64,000 bases of DNA, taken from positions 71,452,095 to 71,516,094 of the forward strand of contig NC_044557.1 in the NCBI RefSeq assembly GCF_007565055.1, in the 5' to 3' direction. Position numbers and translations under genes: made by a program. The stretch is from Rhinopithecus roxellana. Lineage: Eukaryota; Chordata; Mammalia; Primates; Cercopithecidae. The notes under the pieces were generated by a model, which was given only the letters and a program-made list of their open reading frames with translations, searched no databases and was not told where the DNA came from. Below are positions 51,915 to 62,155 of the stretch, piece by piece (positions within the stretch are counted from its first letter, which is position 1; every line of letters starts with the position of its first letter).

Positions 51915-52035
51915 GAACATTTACTCAGTAAGTTTTATATGTGTCCTATGCTAACAGGCATTGTGTCATGAATACATAAATATGAAAAAGATGCAGTTCT
52001 TGCTTAGTCCCTGGCAAGTGAGATAAACAAGTATA
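51915..52035 (-). repeat. L2 3'-end relic
   Basis: 'atgctaacaggcattgtgtc' and 'gatgcagttcttgcttagtc' resemble a minus-strand L2 end. Confidence 0.4.
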
Positions 52036-53224
52036 TAAACAAACATAATTAAATTAGTAGCTGTTAAAGTAGAAATATTCTCTACAAAATTGTAAAAAAT
52101 ATATTCCAAGTTTATAAAACACATGGCACTTTTATTCCAGATACTCATAGAGAAGAAATAGATTTTCAAGGACTTATCAGTAAATTCAGAATTACTTAGT
52201 ACGAATGTGTCTTTGAGAAATATGTACTTCATTATCCTTTTTTTCTGTCTTGATGTGCATTCCCACCCAGGGCTGGCTGTTCTCAGAATTCACAGCTTTA
52301 ATATTAAAATTGTAATATCATTATTAGCTCCCGGAAACCATGAAGCCCAAACGTCATAGATTCTAGGATCTCATTGAGGCCTTTTGCATTCTTGACTTCT
52401 TAAAGCCAACGGTTCTCATGTCACAGAGATGCGTTTAATATGAGATGTGTTATATTAAAAAGTCTAGTGAGTTTGCTGGAAAACCACCATTATATGAAGA
52501 AATTATATGTTTGTTTTTCATAATTCTGACCATTTTCTTTTTCTGTAAAAAAGGAAGAGTCAGAGAATATAAGTAATTTCCCGAAAGACATACAGTTACA
52601 TGAGGCTTATCCAGCTTGTCTAGGATTGGGTTAATCCACACCGAGCCTACCTTCTCAGCTGTAAGAATTTCTCATATCAAAAACAGAGAATCTTTGCAAT
52701 CTACCTGACTTCTTCCAAAATGGGGGAAAGGTCTTGGTGAATTCCCACAGGCAGGTAGAATCTCGCGGCATGAAGAGCTATTTTTAACATGGTGCTGTGG
52801 AGAGCTCCCAGAATGTGTCAGCAGGCAACCTGAGTGCTTTTTTATTTATTTATTTTTCACTTGTCAGCCATATGAACTTTAAGGTATTTTACTTCTGTGA
52901 GATAAATATTTCTCATCAGTAAAGCCATCATGCTAATTGTACCTGTCCTAAACATCTCAAAAGTTTCTTTTAAGGACCAAATGAAATGACACATGTCAAA
53001 ATGCTTGGTCAGTTGTAAGGTGCTATGTAAATGTCAGATACTTACTCTTTGATGTGGGTAGGTTGGAAGAAGCAGTTAGAGAACCTATTTGAAGTGTGAG
53101 ATCTCTGGTGTAACTGCATATACAGTTATCAGTAAGAAGGCAATGAACAGCTAATGCTAGCCATCATATTACCGCTTTTTCAAAGTTCCGATTTATACTT
53201 ACATGAGAAGCAGCACATGTGAAG

Positions 53225-53420
53225 CAGTATTTGAGAAAGAATAATAAGCTTTGGACTCTGACAGCTCTAAGCTGGCAACTGGCTAGCTGTGTGACTTTGA
53301 GCAAGTTGCTTTCCCTCTCTGTGCTTTACCTCCTGCATCTAGAAAAAGCAAAGAATAATGCACCTGCATCATATTATTGTTTGAGGATTAAATGAGAAAA
53401 ATCAAAAATATATCTAAATT
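53225..53420 (+). repeat. MIR relic
   Basis: 'gctttggactctgacagctc', 'ctggctagctgtgtgacttt', 'gagcaagttgctttccctct' and 'gaggattaaatgag' are unmistakable MIR landmarks. Confidence 0.7.
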
Positions 53421-53544
53421 GAAAAATAAAATAACAAGCCTCAAATGGGAAGAACAGGATTAAACTTCCTCAGTGGGCATGGATGACGCAGAGATGGCAT
53501 TGGACAGTGAAAAAAAAATTAATAGGAATTTGTTACAGAGGCCT

Positions 53545-53690
53545 AGCTTCCTAATATTTATTAAAACTGTGACTATGAACAAGCCATTTAACTACTCCAA
53601 GCTTCAACTTCCTCATCTGTAAAGTAAATATAATAATATCTACATCAAAGCAGTTTTGTCAAGAATGAAACTATTTCATTAACTGAAGCT
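53545..53690 (+). repeat. MIR relic
   Basis: 'gtgactatgaacaagccatt', 'cttcctcatctgtaaagtaa' and 'ataatatctacatcaaagc' follow MIR. Confidence 0.6.
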
Positions 53691-54034
53691 ATAAAAATAT
53701 AGTCCCCTGACCGATACTTACTGCCTGCCTAATGCTAAAGAGTTAAGCAAATCTAAGTATCTTTTCTTTTAACACTATTTCAGGACATATATGTACTACA
53801 GACTGGACATAAAGTCTATAGGTAATAATATCCTATTGCATTTTAATGTAATGTCAGAAAACCATTTACTGTATACATTTATTAACTTTTCCAGACTAGA
53901 GACCACCAGTGGACTTACTCATTTGGAATTTTTTATATAGCAAGCAAGCATCCACAAGGACGTTTTTAGTTACATGATTAAATAAAGAAATGCTAAGCCC
54001 CTGAGTTTTATGAAATAATATAGTGGTTAATATT

Positions 54035-54336
54035 ATTATTACTATGATGTTTTGAGACAGAGTCTCACTCTGTCACCCAGGCTGAAGTGCAGTGGTGCAA
54101 TCTCAGCTCACTGTAACCTCCGCCTCCCAAGTTCAAGCGTTTCTCCTGCCTCAGCCTCCTGAGTAGCTGGGATTACAGGTGTGCGCCACCATGCCCAACT
54201 AATTTTTATATTTTCAGTAGAGACAGGGTTTCGCCATGTTGGTTAGGCTGGTCTCAAACTCCTGACTCCAAGCCAGCCACCTGCCTTGGCCTCCCAAAGT
54301 GCTGAGATTACAGGCGTGAGCCACTGTGCCCAGCCC
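54035..54336 (-). mobile_element. AluS
   Basis: Minus-strand Alu from an ATT-rich tail through 'gagacagagtctcactctgt' to 'ccactgtgcccagccc'. The target duplication 'tggttaatatt' lies at about 54024-54034 and 54339-54349. Confidence 0.95.
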
Positions 54337-55582
54337 AATGGTTAATATTGGCTCTTCATTGTCTTCTCATTGATAACTGTATATGCACTCACACCAAAGA
54401 ATTCACGTTTCTAAGGGACTTTCAAACTGCTTCTCCCAATCTAACCACACCAAAGTATAAGTATCTATCATTTGCATATAAAGAAACATCTTGTACAACA
54501 TGTGCTAGTTGTTTCAAACCTTCAAAGGGAATTTTCTCCTTAAGCAATTTTAATCCAGAAATACCTGTAATTATGATTTCAATGATGAATAGGCGATAAA
54601 GTGCTAGGCCAGCGATGAATAAAGTAAGAGACTGCAGTGAATGGAGTTCCTAGATGCCTTTCAGAAAAGTACTATGCAGGTATGGTGTGCAGGGAGCAAG
54701 GATTGGAGGAAGATTGCAGAAGGGAAAAAATAAAAGACATTCTAAACATTACAGTTAACACAAGTACCTGAACATCTGACTTCAAGGAATGAAACATACA
54801 ATTATTCATATTATAAAAATATTAATCACCTTATGTAGTACACAAGGGCCCAGAAAGTAACAATATTGCAAGCATTTAAGGTTTCTATTAAAACTTCCTG
54901 ATAAATTGATAAATAGACTGATAAGCTGAAGCATTTCAAGTTACTGATGATACTATCAATGCAATGGTAAGACAAGGCAAATATGACATTAGAATAAATA
55001 CAAAGCACATTTATTCATATGGTTCACTACCGGAAACTCAGCAAACTTGACAATGGGCGGCCTCAAATGGTGCTCTCCCCCATGAGAAGTAGTGATTCGT
55101 TAAGACAGACTGATGCTTAGAATTTCATAAACCTCAGGGGCTTAGCACTTCTTTATTTAATCACATAACTAAAAAAGTCCTTGTGGATGCTTGCTTGCTA
55201 TATAAAAAAATGAGTTTCCTGTGACTCTCGCCATTAATGCATCTGCAACCACCATGCTATTGGGCATGAAGCAATAAGTTGTATCCTTGCCTGGGGCATG
55301 TCTAACGGTCTAACATGGAAAGGTCATGACTCTATGAGTATTGGGATTTTGTCTTTCAATGGGATTCTAAACAGGAAGAGGCTCTCCAACAAAGAGACAT
55401 TAAAATTCTCTGCCTTCCAAAACATTCAGATAGATGGAATCACTAGAAGAGAATAAGGTTGGTTCCTCTCAGGAAAAAAACATAAACATAATTAAGTCAG
55501 GTTAAAGTAGTGGCTTTCTCATTTTCTTGACTGTGACCCACAGTAAGAAGTGCAGTTTTAATTGGGACAAAAAACAAATACA

Positions 55583-55602
55583 ACACACACACACACACAC
55601 AG
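55583..55602. repeat. Short (AC)n repeat
   Basis: About 10 AC units. Confidence 0.85.
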
Positions 55603-55844
55603 ACACGACTGTGCCTGTATACATTGTACACACAAATATAAATGAAAGTTTCATTAAACAATACCAAATCCAAATACACAATAAACACTAGAACCCAGGA
55701 CTCTGACCCTCTGATATTTTTACAATGTTCAATTTTATTTCATTTCTACAAAAAGGCTTGACTCAACCCATTTTTAATTTTCCCAACTTGCTGTGGTCAT
55801 AACGTTCAGTTACAAAACACTGAATTGGAAACTGGTGTTCAAAA

Positions 55845-56000
55845 TACTATTTATTATGTTATCACTATATGCCCAGTAATGTGCTAAATAGTTTGCTCAC
55901 ATCATAGCATTTAGTCCTCAAACCAACCATCAGAGATGAGTTTTATTACATCTACTTCAAGGACAAAGCATCTGAGATTAGAATTTAGCTCCGCTTGTGC
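55845..56000 (-). repeat. MIR relic
   Basis: 'ctatatgcccagtaatgtgc', 'catttagtcctcaaaccaac' and 'gatgagttttattacatcta' resemble a minus-strand MIR. Confidence 0.5.
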
Positions 56001-56407
56001 AGACAGGAAATAGGAGATCAGAGATTACAAGTCAGTCTTTTCTAATTCTTACTCATTCAAATGCTTTCTAATTCTTATCACATTACACCACCAAAAAGTC
56101 AAAAGTTGCTACCTCAGGGCAGACTAAACAGAATCCTGGTTAAATTAGCACAAAAGTATCCTGTACAATTAAAAAAAAAAAAACTGGCAGAACCTGAAAT
56201 ATGTTTGCTGTGTTTTTTAAAGATCACTGTACATGTGTACAATAAACTCAACATAGTTCTCCTTAGGACATAGGCTCACTTTTTTAATCCAGAAAGCTTG
56301 TTGTCATTATTTTTAAGTTAACAGTTGCAAAACTTAACTGTGTATTGTTATTTATAAACACTTCAATTGGATGAACTCAAACTGATTATTAAATCTAAAG
56401 ACAACAT

Positions 56408-56842
56408 CAGTATGATGATCAGCTTCTAAGATGGTCCAATGATCCCTGCCTCATGATAGTCATACCCCGGCGTAGTCTTCTCCTGCATTCTACCAGAGTT
56501 GATCTGTGTGATCAATAGAACATGGAAGAATAGATGCTATGCCACTTCAGATATTACATTGTAAATGACACTACAGGTTCTATTTTGAATTCTGTCTCTC
56601 TGGCTCTGTCTCTCTGATCACTCACTCTGGGGAAAGTCATACTGTAAGAAACTTTATGGTGGAGAGACCCACATGATGAGAAACTGAGGCCTTCTGACAG
56701 CAACGGGGAAATAGACCTTCCAGTCCCAGTCAGGTCTTCACAGATTGCAGTCCCTGAACCAGAATCTCCCAGGCTAAGCCATCCCCAGATCCCGAAGTCT
56801 CACAAACTATATGAGATAATAAATAGTTGTGATTTAAATCTA
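56408..56842 (+). mobile_element. MLT1-type MaLR LTR, 5' part (split by Tigger1)
   Basis: 'gatccctgcctcatgatagt', 'tgatcactcactctggggaa', 'gagacccacatgatgagaaa', 'cagtcccagtcaggtcttca' and 'agataataaatagttgtgat' follow an MLT1 LTR in order. The LTR stops at 'tttaaatcta' and resumes at 60213 with 'tactaaattttggtataatt', the proper next part of the consensus. It is an old solo LTR with no internal region. Confidence 0.82.
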
Positions 56843-57054
56843 CATGAATACCTTGGAGACATTGTGGGTTTGGTTCCAGACCACCACAATAAAGCAAATA
56901 TTGCAATAAAGCAACTCATACAATTTTTTTGGTTTCGTAGTGCATATAAAAGTTGGGTTTACGCTATACTGTGGTGTATTAAGTGTGCAATAGCATTATG
57001 CCTAAAAAACAATGTACATAACTTTTATTTAAAAATACTTTATGGTTAAAAAAT

Positions 57055-58842
57055 GCTAAAGATCAACAGAACCTTCAGTGAATCCTAATCTTTTTGCTGG
57101 TGGAGGGTTTTGTCTTGATATCGACGACTGCTGACTGATCAAGGTGGGGTAATGATTGCTGAAGGCTGGAGTGGCTGTGGCAACTTTTAAAAACAAAACA
57201 GTGAAGTTATCCACATAAACTGACTTTTCCTTTCACTAAAGATAAATTTAAAGCATGCTCTCTGTCTCTGTCTCTCTTTGATCACTCACTCTGGGGAAAG
57301 TTATACTGTTTGGTAGTACTGTAAGCACAGTAGAACTTTTTCAAAATGGGAGTCAATCCTCTCAAACCCTGTCAATACTTTATTAAAGAAGCTTATGTAA
57401 TATTCTAAATCCTCTGTTTTCATTTCAACAATGTTCATGGAATGTTGACCAAGAGAAGATTCCATCTCAAGAAACCACATTCAGAAGCAACTCCCCATCT
57501 GTTTAAGATTTATCATGAGATTGCAACAGTTCAGTCACATCTTCAAGCTCTTCTGATTCTAATTCTCTTGCTATTTCCACCACATCTGCAGTTGCTTACT
57601 CCACTGAAATCTTGGACCCCTCAAAATTATCCACGAGGGTTGGCATCAACTTCTTCCAAACTTGTGTTAATGTGGATATTTTGACCTTCTCCCATGAGTC
57701 ACTAATGTTCTTAGTGGCTTCTAGAATAGTGAATCCTTTCCAGAAGGTTTTCAACTTACTTTTCCCAGATCCATCTGAGGAATCATTGTCTATGGCAGTT
57801 TTAGCCTTCTAAAATGGATTTCTTTATTAAGACCAGTAAGCCAAAACTACTACTTCATCCATGGGTTACAGGATGGATATTGTGTTAGTAGGTATAAAAA
57901 CAATGTTAATATTCTTGTACATCTCCATCAGAGCTCCCAGGTCACCAAGTACATTGTCAATGAGTAATACTTCAAAAATAATCTTTTTGTTTGAGCAGTA
58001 GGTCTCAACAGTGGGCTTAAAATATTCAGCATGCCATGCTGTAAACAGATGTTTGGTTCCATTTCTAGACCACAGGCAGAGTAGATTTAGAATAATTCTT
58101 ACGGACCCTAGGATTTTTGAGTTAGTAAATGAGTATTGTCTTCAACTTAAAGTTATGAGCTGCATTATCCCCCTTACAAGACAGTCAACCTGTCTTTTGA
58201 AGCTTTGAAGCCAGGCATTGACTTTTCCTGTCTAGTTACACAAGTCCTAGAAAGCATCTTCCTCAATATAAAGTTGTTTCACCTACATTAAAAAATCTGT
58301 TGTTTTGTATAGCCACTATCATTAGTGATCTTATCTAGATCTTCTGGATAATTTGATGCAGTTTCTACATTAGCACTTGCTACCTCACCTTGCTGTTTTA
58401 TGTCATGAAAATGACTTCTTTCCTTAAACCTCATGAGCTACAACCTCTGCTAGATGCAAACTTTTCTTCTTCAGCTCTATCACCTCTCTCAACCTTCATA
58501 TAATTGAAGAGATTTAGGCCTTGCTCTGGACTAGGTTTTGGCTTAAGGGAATGTCGCGGCTGGTTTTATAGTCTATCCAAACTACTAAAACTTTCTCCAT
58601 ATCAGTAAGAAGGCTGTTTTGCTTTCTTAACATTTGTGTGTTCAATGGAGTAGTATTTTAATTTCCTTCAAGAACTTTTCCTTTGCATTCACAACTTGGC
58701 TACCTGCTTGTTGCAAGAAGCCTAGCTTTCAGCCTATCTTGGCTTCTGACATGCCTTCTTCACTATGCTTAATTATTTCTAGATTGTGCTTTAATACTAC
58801 AGATGTACAATTCTTCCTTTCACTTGAACACTCAGAGACCAT
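57055..58842 (-). pseudogene. Tigger1 transposase pseudogene (pogo-like, CENP-B/DDE family)
   Basis: On the minus strand a start codon at 58842-58840 opens the frame MVSECSSERKNCTSVVLKHN, followed by IIKHSEEGMSEAKIG. This is the N-terminal helix-turn-helix DNA-binding region of Tigger1 transposase as I know it. Further down, related segments include a motif like 'FNVGET', where the first catalytic Asp of the DDE triad should be (about 58285). It is Gly here. A later 'LLIDN' (about 57950) keeps the second Asp. Many stops and frameshifts break the frame, and a foreign block of about 48 bp at 57256-57303 interrupts the C-terminal part. The gene cannot encode an active enzyme. The antisense orientation of the surrounding intron is coincidental. 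Confidence 0.85.
57256..57303. repeat. Apparent copy of MLT1 sequence inserted in Tigger1
   Basis: About 48 bp ('ctctgtctctgtctctcttt', then 'gatcactcactctggggaaa') sit between 'aaagcatg' and 'ctgtttggtag' of Tigger1, which are adjacent in the consensus as I recall it. The same sequence, with one substitution and a 2-base gap, occurs at 56600-56645 in the MLT1 LTR about 650 bp away, where it belongs. Confidence 0.75.
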
Positions 58843-59059
58843 TGTAGGGTTATTCGTTGACCTAATTTCAGTATTTTTGTGTCTTTGAGAATAGGGAGGC
58901 CCATGGAGAGGGAGAAAGATGAGGAAATGGCCCATCAGTGGAGAAGTCAGAACACACACACCATTTATGGATGAAGTTCACCTACTCATTTGAGTGTGGT
59001 TCATGGTGCTCCAAAACAATTACAATAGTAATCTCAATGATCTCAAAGATCACCAATGG

Positions 59060-59327
59060 GCCAAGTGCGGCGGCCTCCCAGCTACTTGGGAGGCCAAAGT
59101 GGGAGGTTTGGTTGAGCCCAGGAGTTTGAGATCAGCCTGGGCAATATAGAGAGACTCTGTCTCCACAAAAATATAAAATACGCTGGGTGTTGTAGCATGC
59201 ACCTGCAGTCCCAGCCACTCAGGAATCTGAGGTGGGAATATTGCTTGAGCCATGGGAAAGTCGAGGCTGCAGTGAGCCATGATCATGCTACTGCATTCCA
59301 GCCTGGGCAACAGAACAAGACCCTGTC
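59060..59327 (+). mobile_element. AluJ inserted in Tigger1
   Basis: The copy has 'gggaggccaaagtgggaggt' and ends 'cagcctgggcaacagaacaa'. About 20 bp of the left arm is missing ('gtgcggcggcctcccagcta'). Its A-tail has turned into the purine repeat that follows. Confidence 0.9.
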
Positions 59328-59589
59328 AAAAGAGAGAGAGAAAGAGGGGGAGAGAGAGAGAGAAAGAGAGAGAGAGAGGAGAGAGGAAGGAAGGAAGGAA
59401 GGAAGGAAGGAAGGAAGGAAGGAAGGAAGGAAGGAAGGAAGGAAGGAAGGAAGGAAGGAAGGAAGGAAGGAAGGAAGGAAGGAAGGAAGGAAGGAAGGAA
59501 AAGAAAGAGGAAGGAAGAGAAAGAAAGAGGAAGGAAAGAAGGAAGGAAGGAAGAAAAGAAAAGAAAAGAAAAGTAAAAAAGAAAGAAAG
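59328..59589. repeat. (GA)n/(GGAA)n microsatellite grown from an Alu tail
   Basis: Purines only from 59328 to 59573 (246 nt): GA-rich first, then about 29 uninterrupted GGAA units (59385-59500), then AAGA-type sequence. It gives artificial Gly-Arg-Lys-Glu and Leu-Pro-Ser-Phe frames on the two strands. Confidence 0.96.
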
Positions 59590-59876
59590 AGCCAGGTGCA
59601 CTGGCTCATGCCTATAATCCTAACACTTGGGGAGGCCAAGGTGGGCAGAACATGTGGTCAGGAGTTCAAGACCATCCTGACCAACATGGTGAAACCAGCC
59701 TGACCAATATGGTCTCTACTAAAAATACAAAAATTAGCTGAGCATAGTGGCGTATGTCTGTGATCCCAGCTACTCAGGAGGCTGAGGCAAGAGAATCACT
59801 TGAACCTGGGAGGTGGAGGTTGCAGTGAGCTGAGATCATGCCACTGCATTCCAGCCTGGGTGACAGAGCGAGACTC

Positions 59877-59918
<42 letters not shown>
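59590..59918 (+). mobile_element. AluS inserted in the GGAA repeat
   Basis: From 'gccaggtgcactggctcatg' to a long A-tail (59880-59916), with a partial internal duplication around 'accatcctgaccaacatggt'. Remnant GGAA follows the tail (59917-59927), which places the insertion inside the microsatellite. Confidence 0.92.
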
Positions 59919-60212
59919 AAGGAAGGACGGCCAAGGTAGGACAAGGAAAAGAAAAGGAAAGAGGAAAATAATCACTAATCAATAATCACTAATCACAAAT
60001 CACCGTAACAGATAAAATAATAATAGAAAAGTTTTAAATATCATGAGAATTATCAAAATGTGACACAGAGACATAAAGTGAGCATATGATGTTGAAAAAA
60101 TGGTGTCAATAGACTTGCTCAATATAGGGTTGCCGCAAACCTTCGATTTTTTTTTTAAAGCAATATCTGTAAAATGCTATAAAATGAAGTGAAATAAAAC
60201 ACGGTAGGCCTG

Positions 60213-60270
60213 TACTAAATTTTGGTATAATTTGTTAGGCAACCAATAGATAATCGATGCAAACAGTTAC
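60213..60270 (+). mobile_element. MLT1-type LTR, 3' end (continuation after Tigger1)
   Basis: 'tactaaattttggtataatt' and 'gttaggcaaccaatagataa' are the usual terminal sequence of an MLT1 LTR. They directly continue the part ending at 56842. Confidence 0.8.
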
Positions 60271-60742
60271 AGCTTGAACCTGGCAGGATGCCATCTCAAT
60301 AGGGTTTTTATGAATGTGTTATATGGTAACTTTAAGGCTGGAAAAGGAAAAGGAAAAAGAGAAGTAAACTAAATAACCAGTGGAATAGGATCAAAGTGTT
60401 TACTTTTAGGCTTTCAAATCAAACTACACAGTGTGGACTAGAGTCTAGTGATGCAATTTCTAAATCATTGAGACTACTAATCCCAAGCAGCCAATAAAAT
60501 AATTTGTCAGCCAGTCTGTGAATTTGTCAGCATCTCTTTTCACTCTTGTTCTCCCCAGGCCTCAGCTATTTTAAAAAATCACATCTCACTGGAAGTTGAA
60601 TCAGAAAAAAGAAGAGCATTGACGCTCACATGTGTGTTCTGCTACTCTTTGTGGCTTATGGTGAAGGCTAGCTAGACTAAATTTGAAAGTTGGAAAAATT
60701 GGGCACCATAAACCTTGAATCCCCTTTCTCCTGGTTCTGGGC

Positions 60743-60889
60743 TTTTTTTTTTTTTTTTTTTTTTAAACAGAGTCTGGTCCTGTTGCCCAGACTGGACTAC
60801 AGTGGCTTGATTTTGGCTCACTGCAACCTCTACCTCCCAGGTTCAAGTGATTCTCCAGCCTCAGCCTCCCTAGTAGCTGGGTTTACAGG
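60743..60889 (-). mobile_element. 5'-truncated Alu (right arm)
   Basis: A poly(T) run of over 20, then 'acagagtctggtcctgttgc' to 'gtagctgggtttacagg'. The left arm is missing. Confidence 0.88.
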
Positions 60890-61261
60890 AACCTACCGGC
60901 AGGCCTGTGGTGCCAGGCATTCTTATGCTGTCTTTCAGCTGCCTAAACCCTTCTTCTATGGCATTTACCCAGGACTGCCTTTCCCCACAATAACTTCTCA
61001 TTACCTTAATTCACACAAAGGCATGAATGAATGGTTTCCAACTTATCGCTCTTTTGGTTGTTTTAATTTTCTAAAAGATGCTGTTTGCTCAATTAAATTC
61101 TGACTTTTTGGATCTCAGGGAGCCTTATAAGCTAAGGTGATGATTTTATCATTGAAAATATATGTATCATACCTATGTCATATGGACCAAAAGTGAACTT
61201 ACTAGAAAAAAAATGTGTTGTATGATATTAGGAGTGTTTTTCAGTTATTTATAGATTTAAA

Positions 61262-61481
61262 GAGAAATTTTCAACTTCAAAACTATCGACACTTAGGGCA
61301 AACTGATGTTTCACTGTGTGTACATGTTTGTGTGGGGAAATCCATGTGTTACAGGATATGTAGCAGAGCCTCAGTCTACTAAATACCAGTAGTGTCTCCC
61401 AGCTGTAACAACTAAAGATATCTTCAAATATTGCCAAATGTCCATTGGGGGCAAAAATCATGCCCAGGTGAGAACTACTGA
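61262..61481 (-). mobile_element. MER20 hAT DNA transposon
   Basis: 'ttttcaacttcaaaactatc', 'aaataccagtagtgtctccc', 'ttgccaaatgtccattgggg' and the end 'gcccaggtgagaactactg' match minus-strand MER20 almost end to end. Confidence 0.82.
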
Positions 61482-62069
61482 TATAAATAATTGCTACCTT
61501 TTGAGCAAGTATCTGTGTGTATTTAATAAAAGGATATAAGAAAAAAATGTCAGGAAATGTAGGGTTATTTAGGAGATGACCATAATCCTGGTGTCTCTAA
61601 AATTACAATCCATGTAATAGAACCAAATGCATTTATCTAATTCTTATCCTGTACTCTAATAAAAGGCAGAGATTGAAACTATTAGTTTTATTTTTAACTC
61701 TGTTATTTAACTTATCAGATAACTAAGATTTGGCCATATTTTAAAACAGAAACAGAAACATAATGTTAGGGCTGAAATGATCACGGCTGCTGTTTCTCGA
61801 AATGTCCTCTCCTTAAAGACCATGGCCCAGAGAAAGAAAGTCGCATAGAAATGCAGTGACACAGTAAGGACTAGAATGCAGGTCTATGACCATCTGTTCT
61901 CCAGTGAGGAGGAAACAACAAAAGATACTTTTCTCTTGGTTAGTAGCTCACCGACATTACATTTTTCTCAGGATTTTTGTGTTCTATACGTTATATGTAC
62001 CTAAGGCCACCAAGCAGAAGACGTGAGCGTGACTAGAGGTCTACGCCAGGTATTCACATGACCTAAAGG

Positions 62070-62155
62070 TAAGGCTCAATTTCTCTGTCTCAGTTTCCTC
62101 CTCTTTAACATGGGGATAACAACACCAAATTATTATGAAGTACTTTATAAACTAT
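62070..62155 (+). repeat. MIR fragment
   Basis: 'ctgtctcagtttcctcctct' followed by 'taacatggggataacaacac' is the 3' half of MIR. Confidence 0.5.

Larger units (their letters stand above)
56843..60212 (+). mobile_element. Near-complete Tigger1 DNA transposon (Tc1/mariner, pogo group)
   Basis: The left end reads 'catgaataccttggagacat' and continues 'ggttccagaccaccacaata', typical Tigger1 left-end sequence. The right end reads 'gaaataaaacacggtaggcc' then TG, the matching inverted end. A TA dinucleotide sits immediately outside both ends (56841-56842 and 60213-60214), the expected target duplication. Removing about 0.9 kb of later Alu/GGAA insert (about 59060-59975) and the 48-bp templated block leaves close to the 2.4 kb of a full Tigger1. 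Both ends, the non-coding flanks and a decayed transposase are all recognisable, which is uncommon, since most copies are internally deleted. Confidence 0.93.

Noticed and set aside
59197..59703. 168-residue plus-strand frame rich in GRKE and its minus-strand partners
   Set aside because: It is an Alu plus a GGAA repeat plus an Alu. No protein family resembles it.
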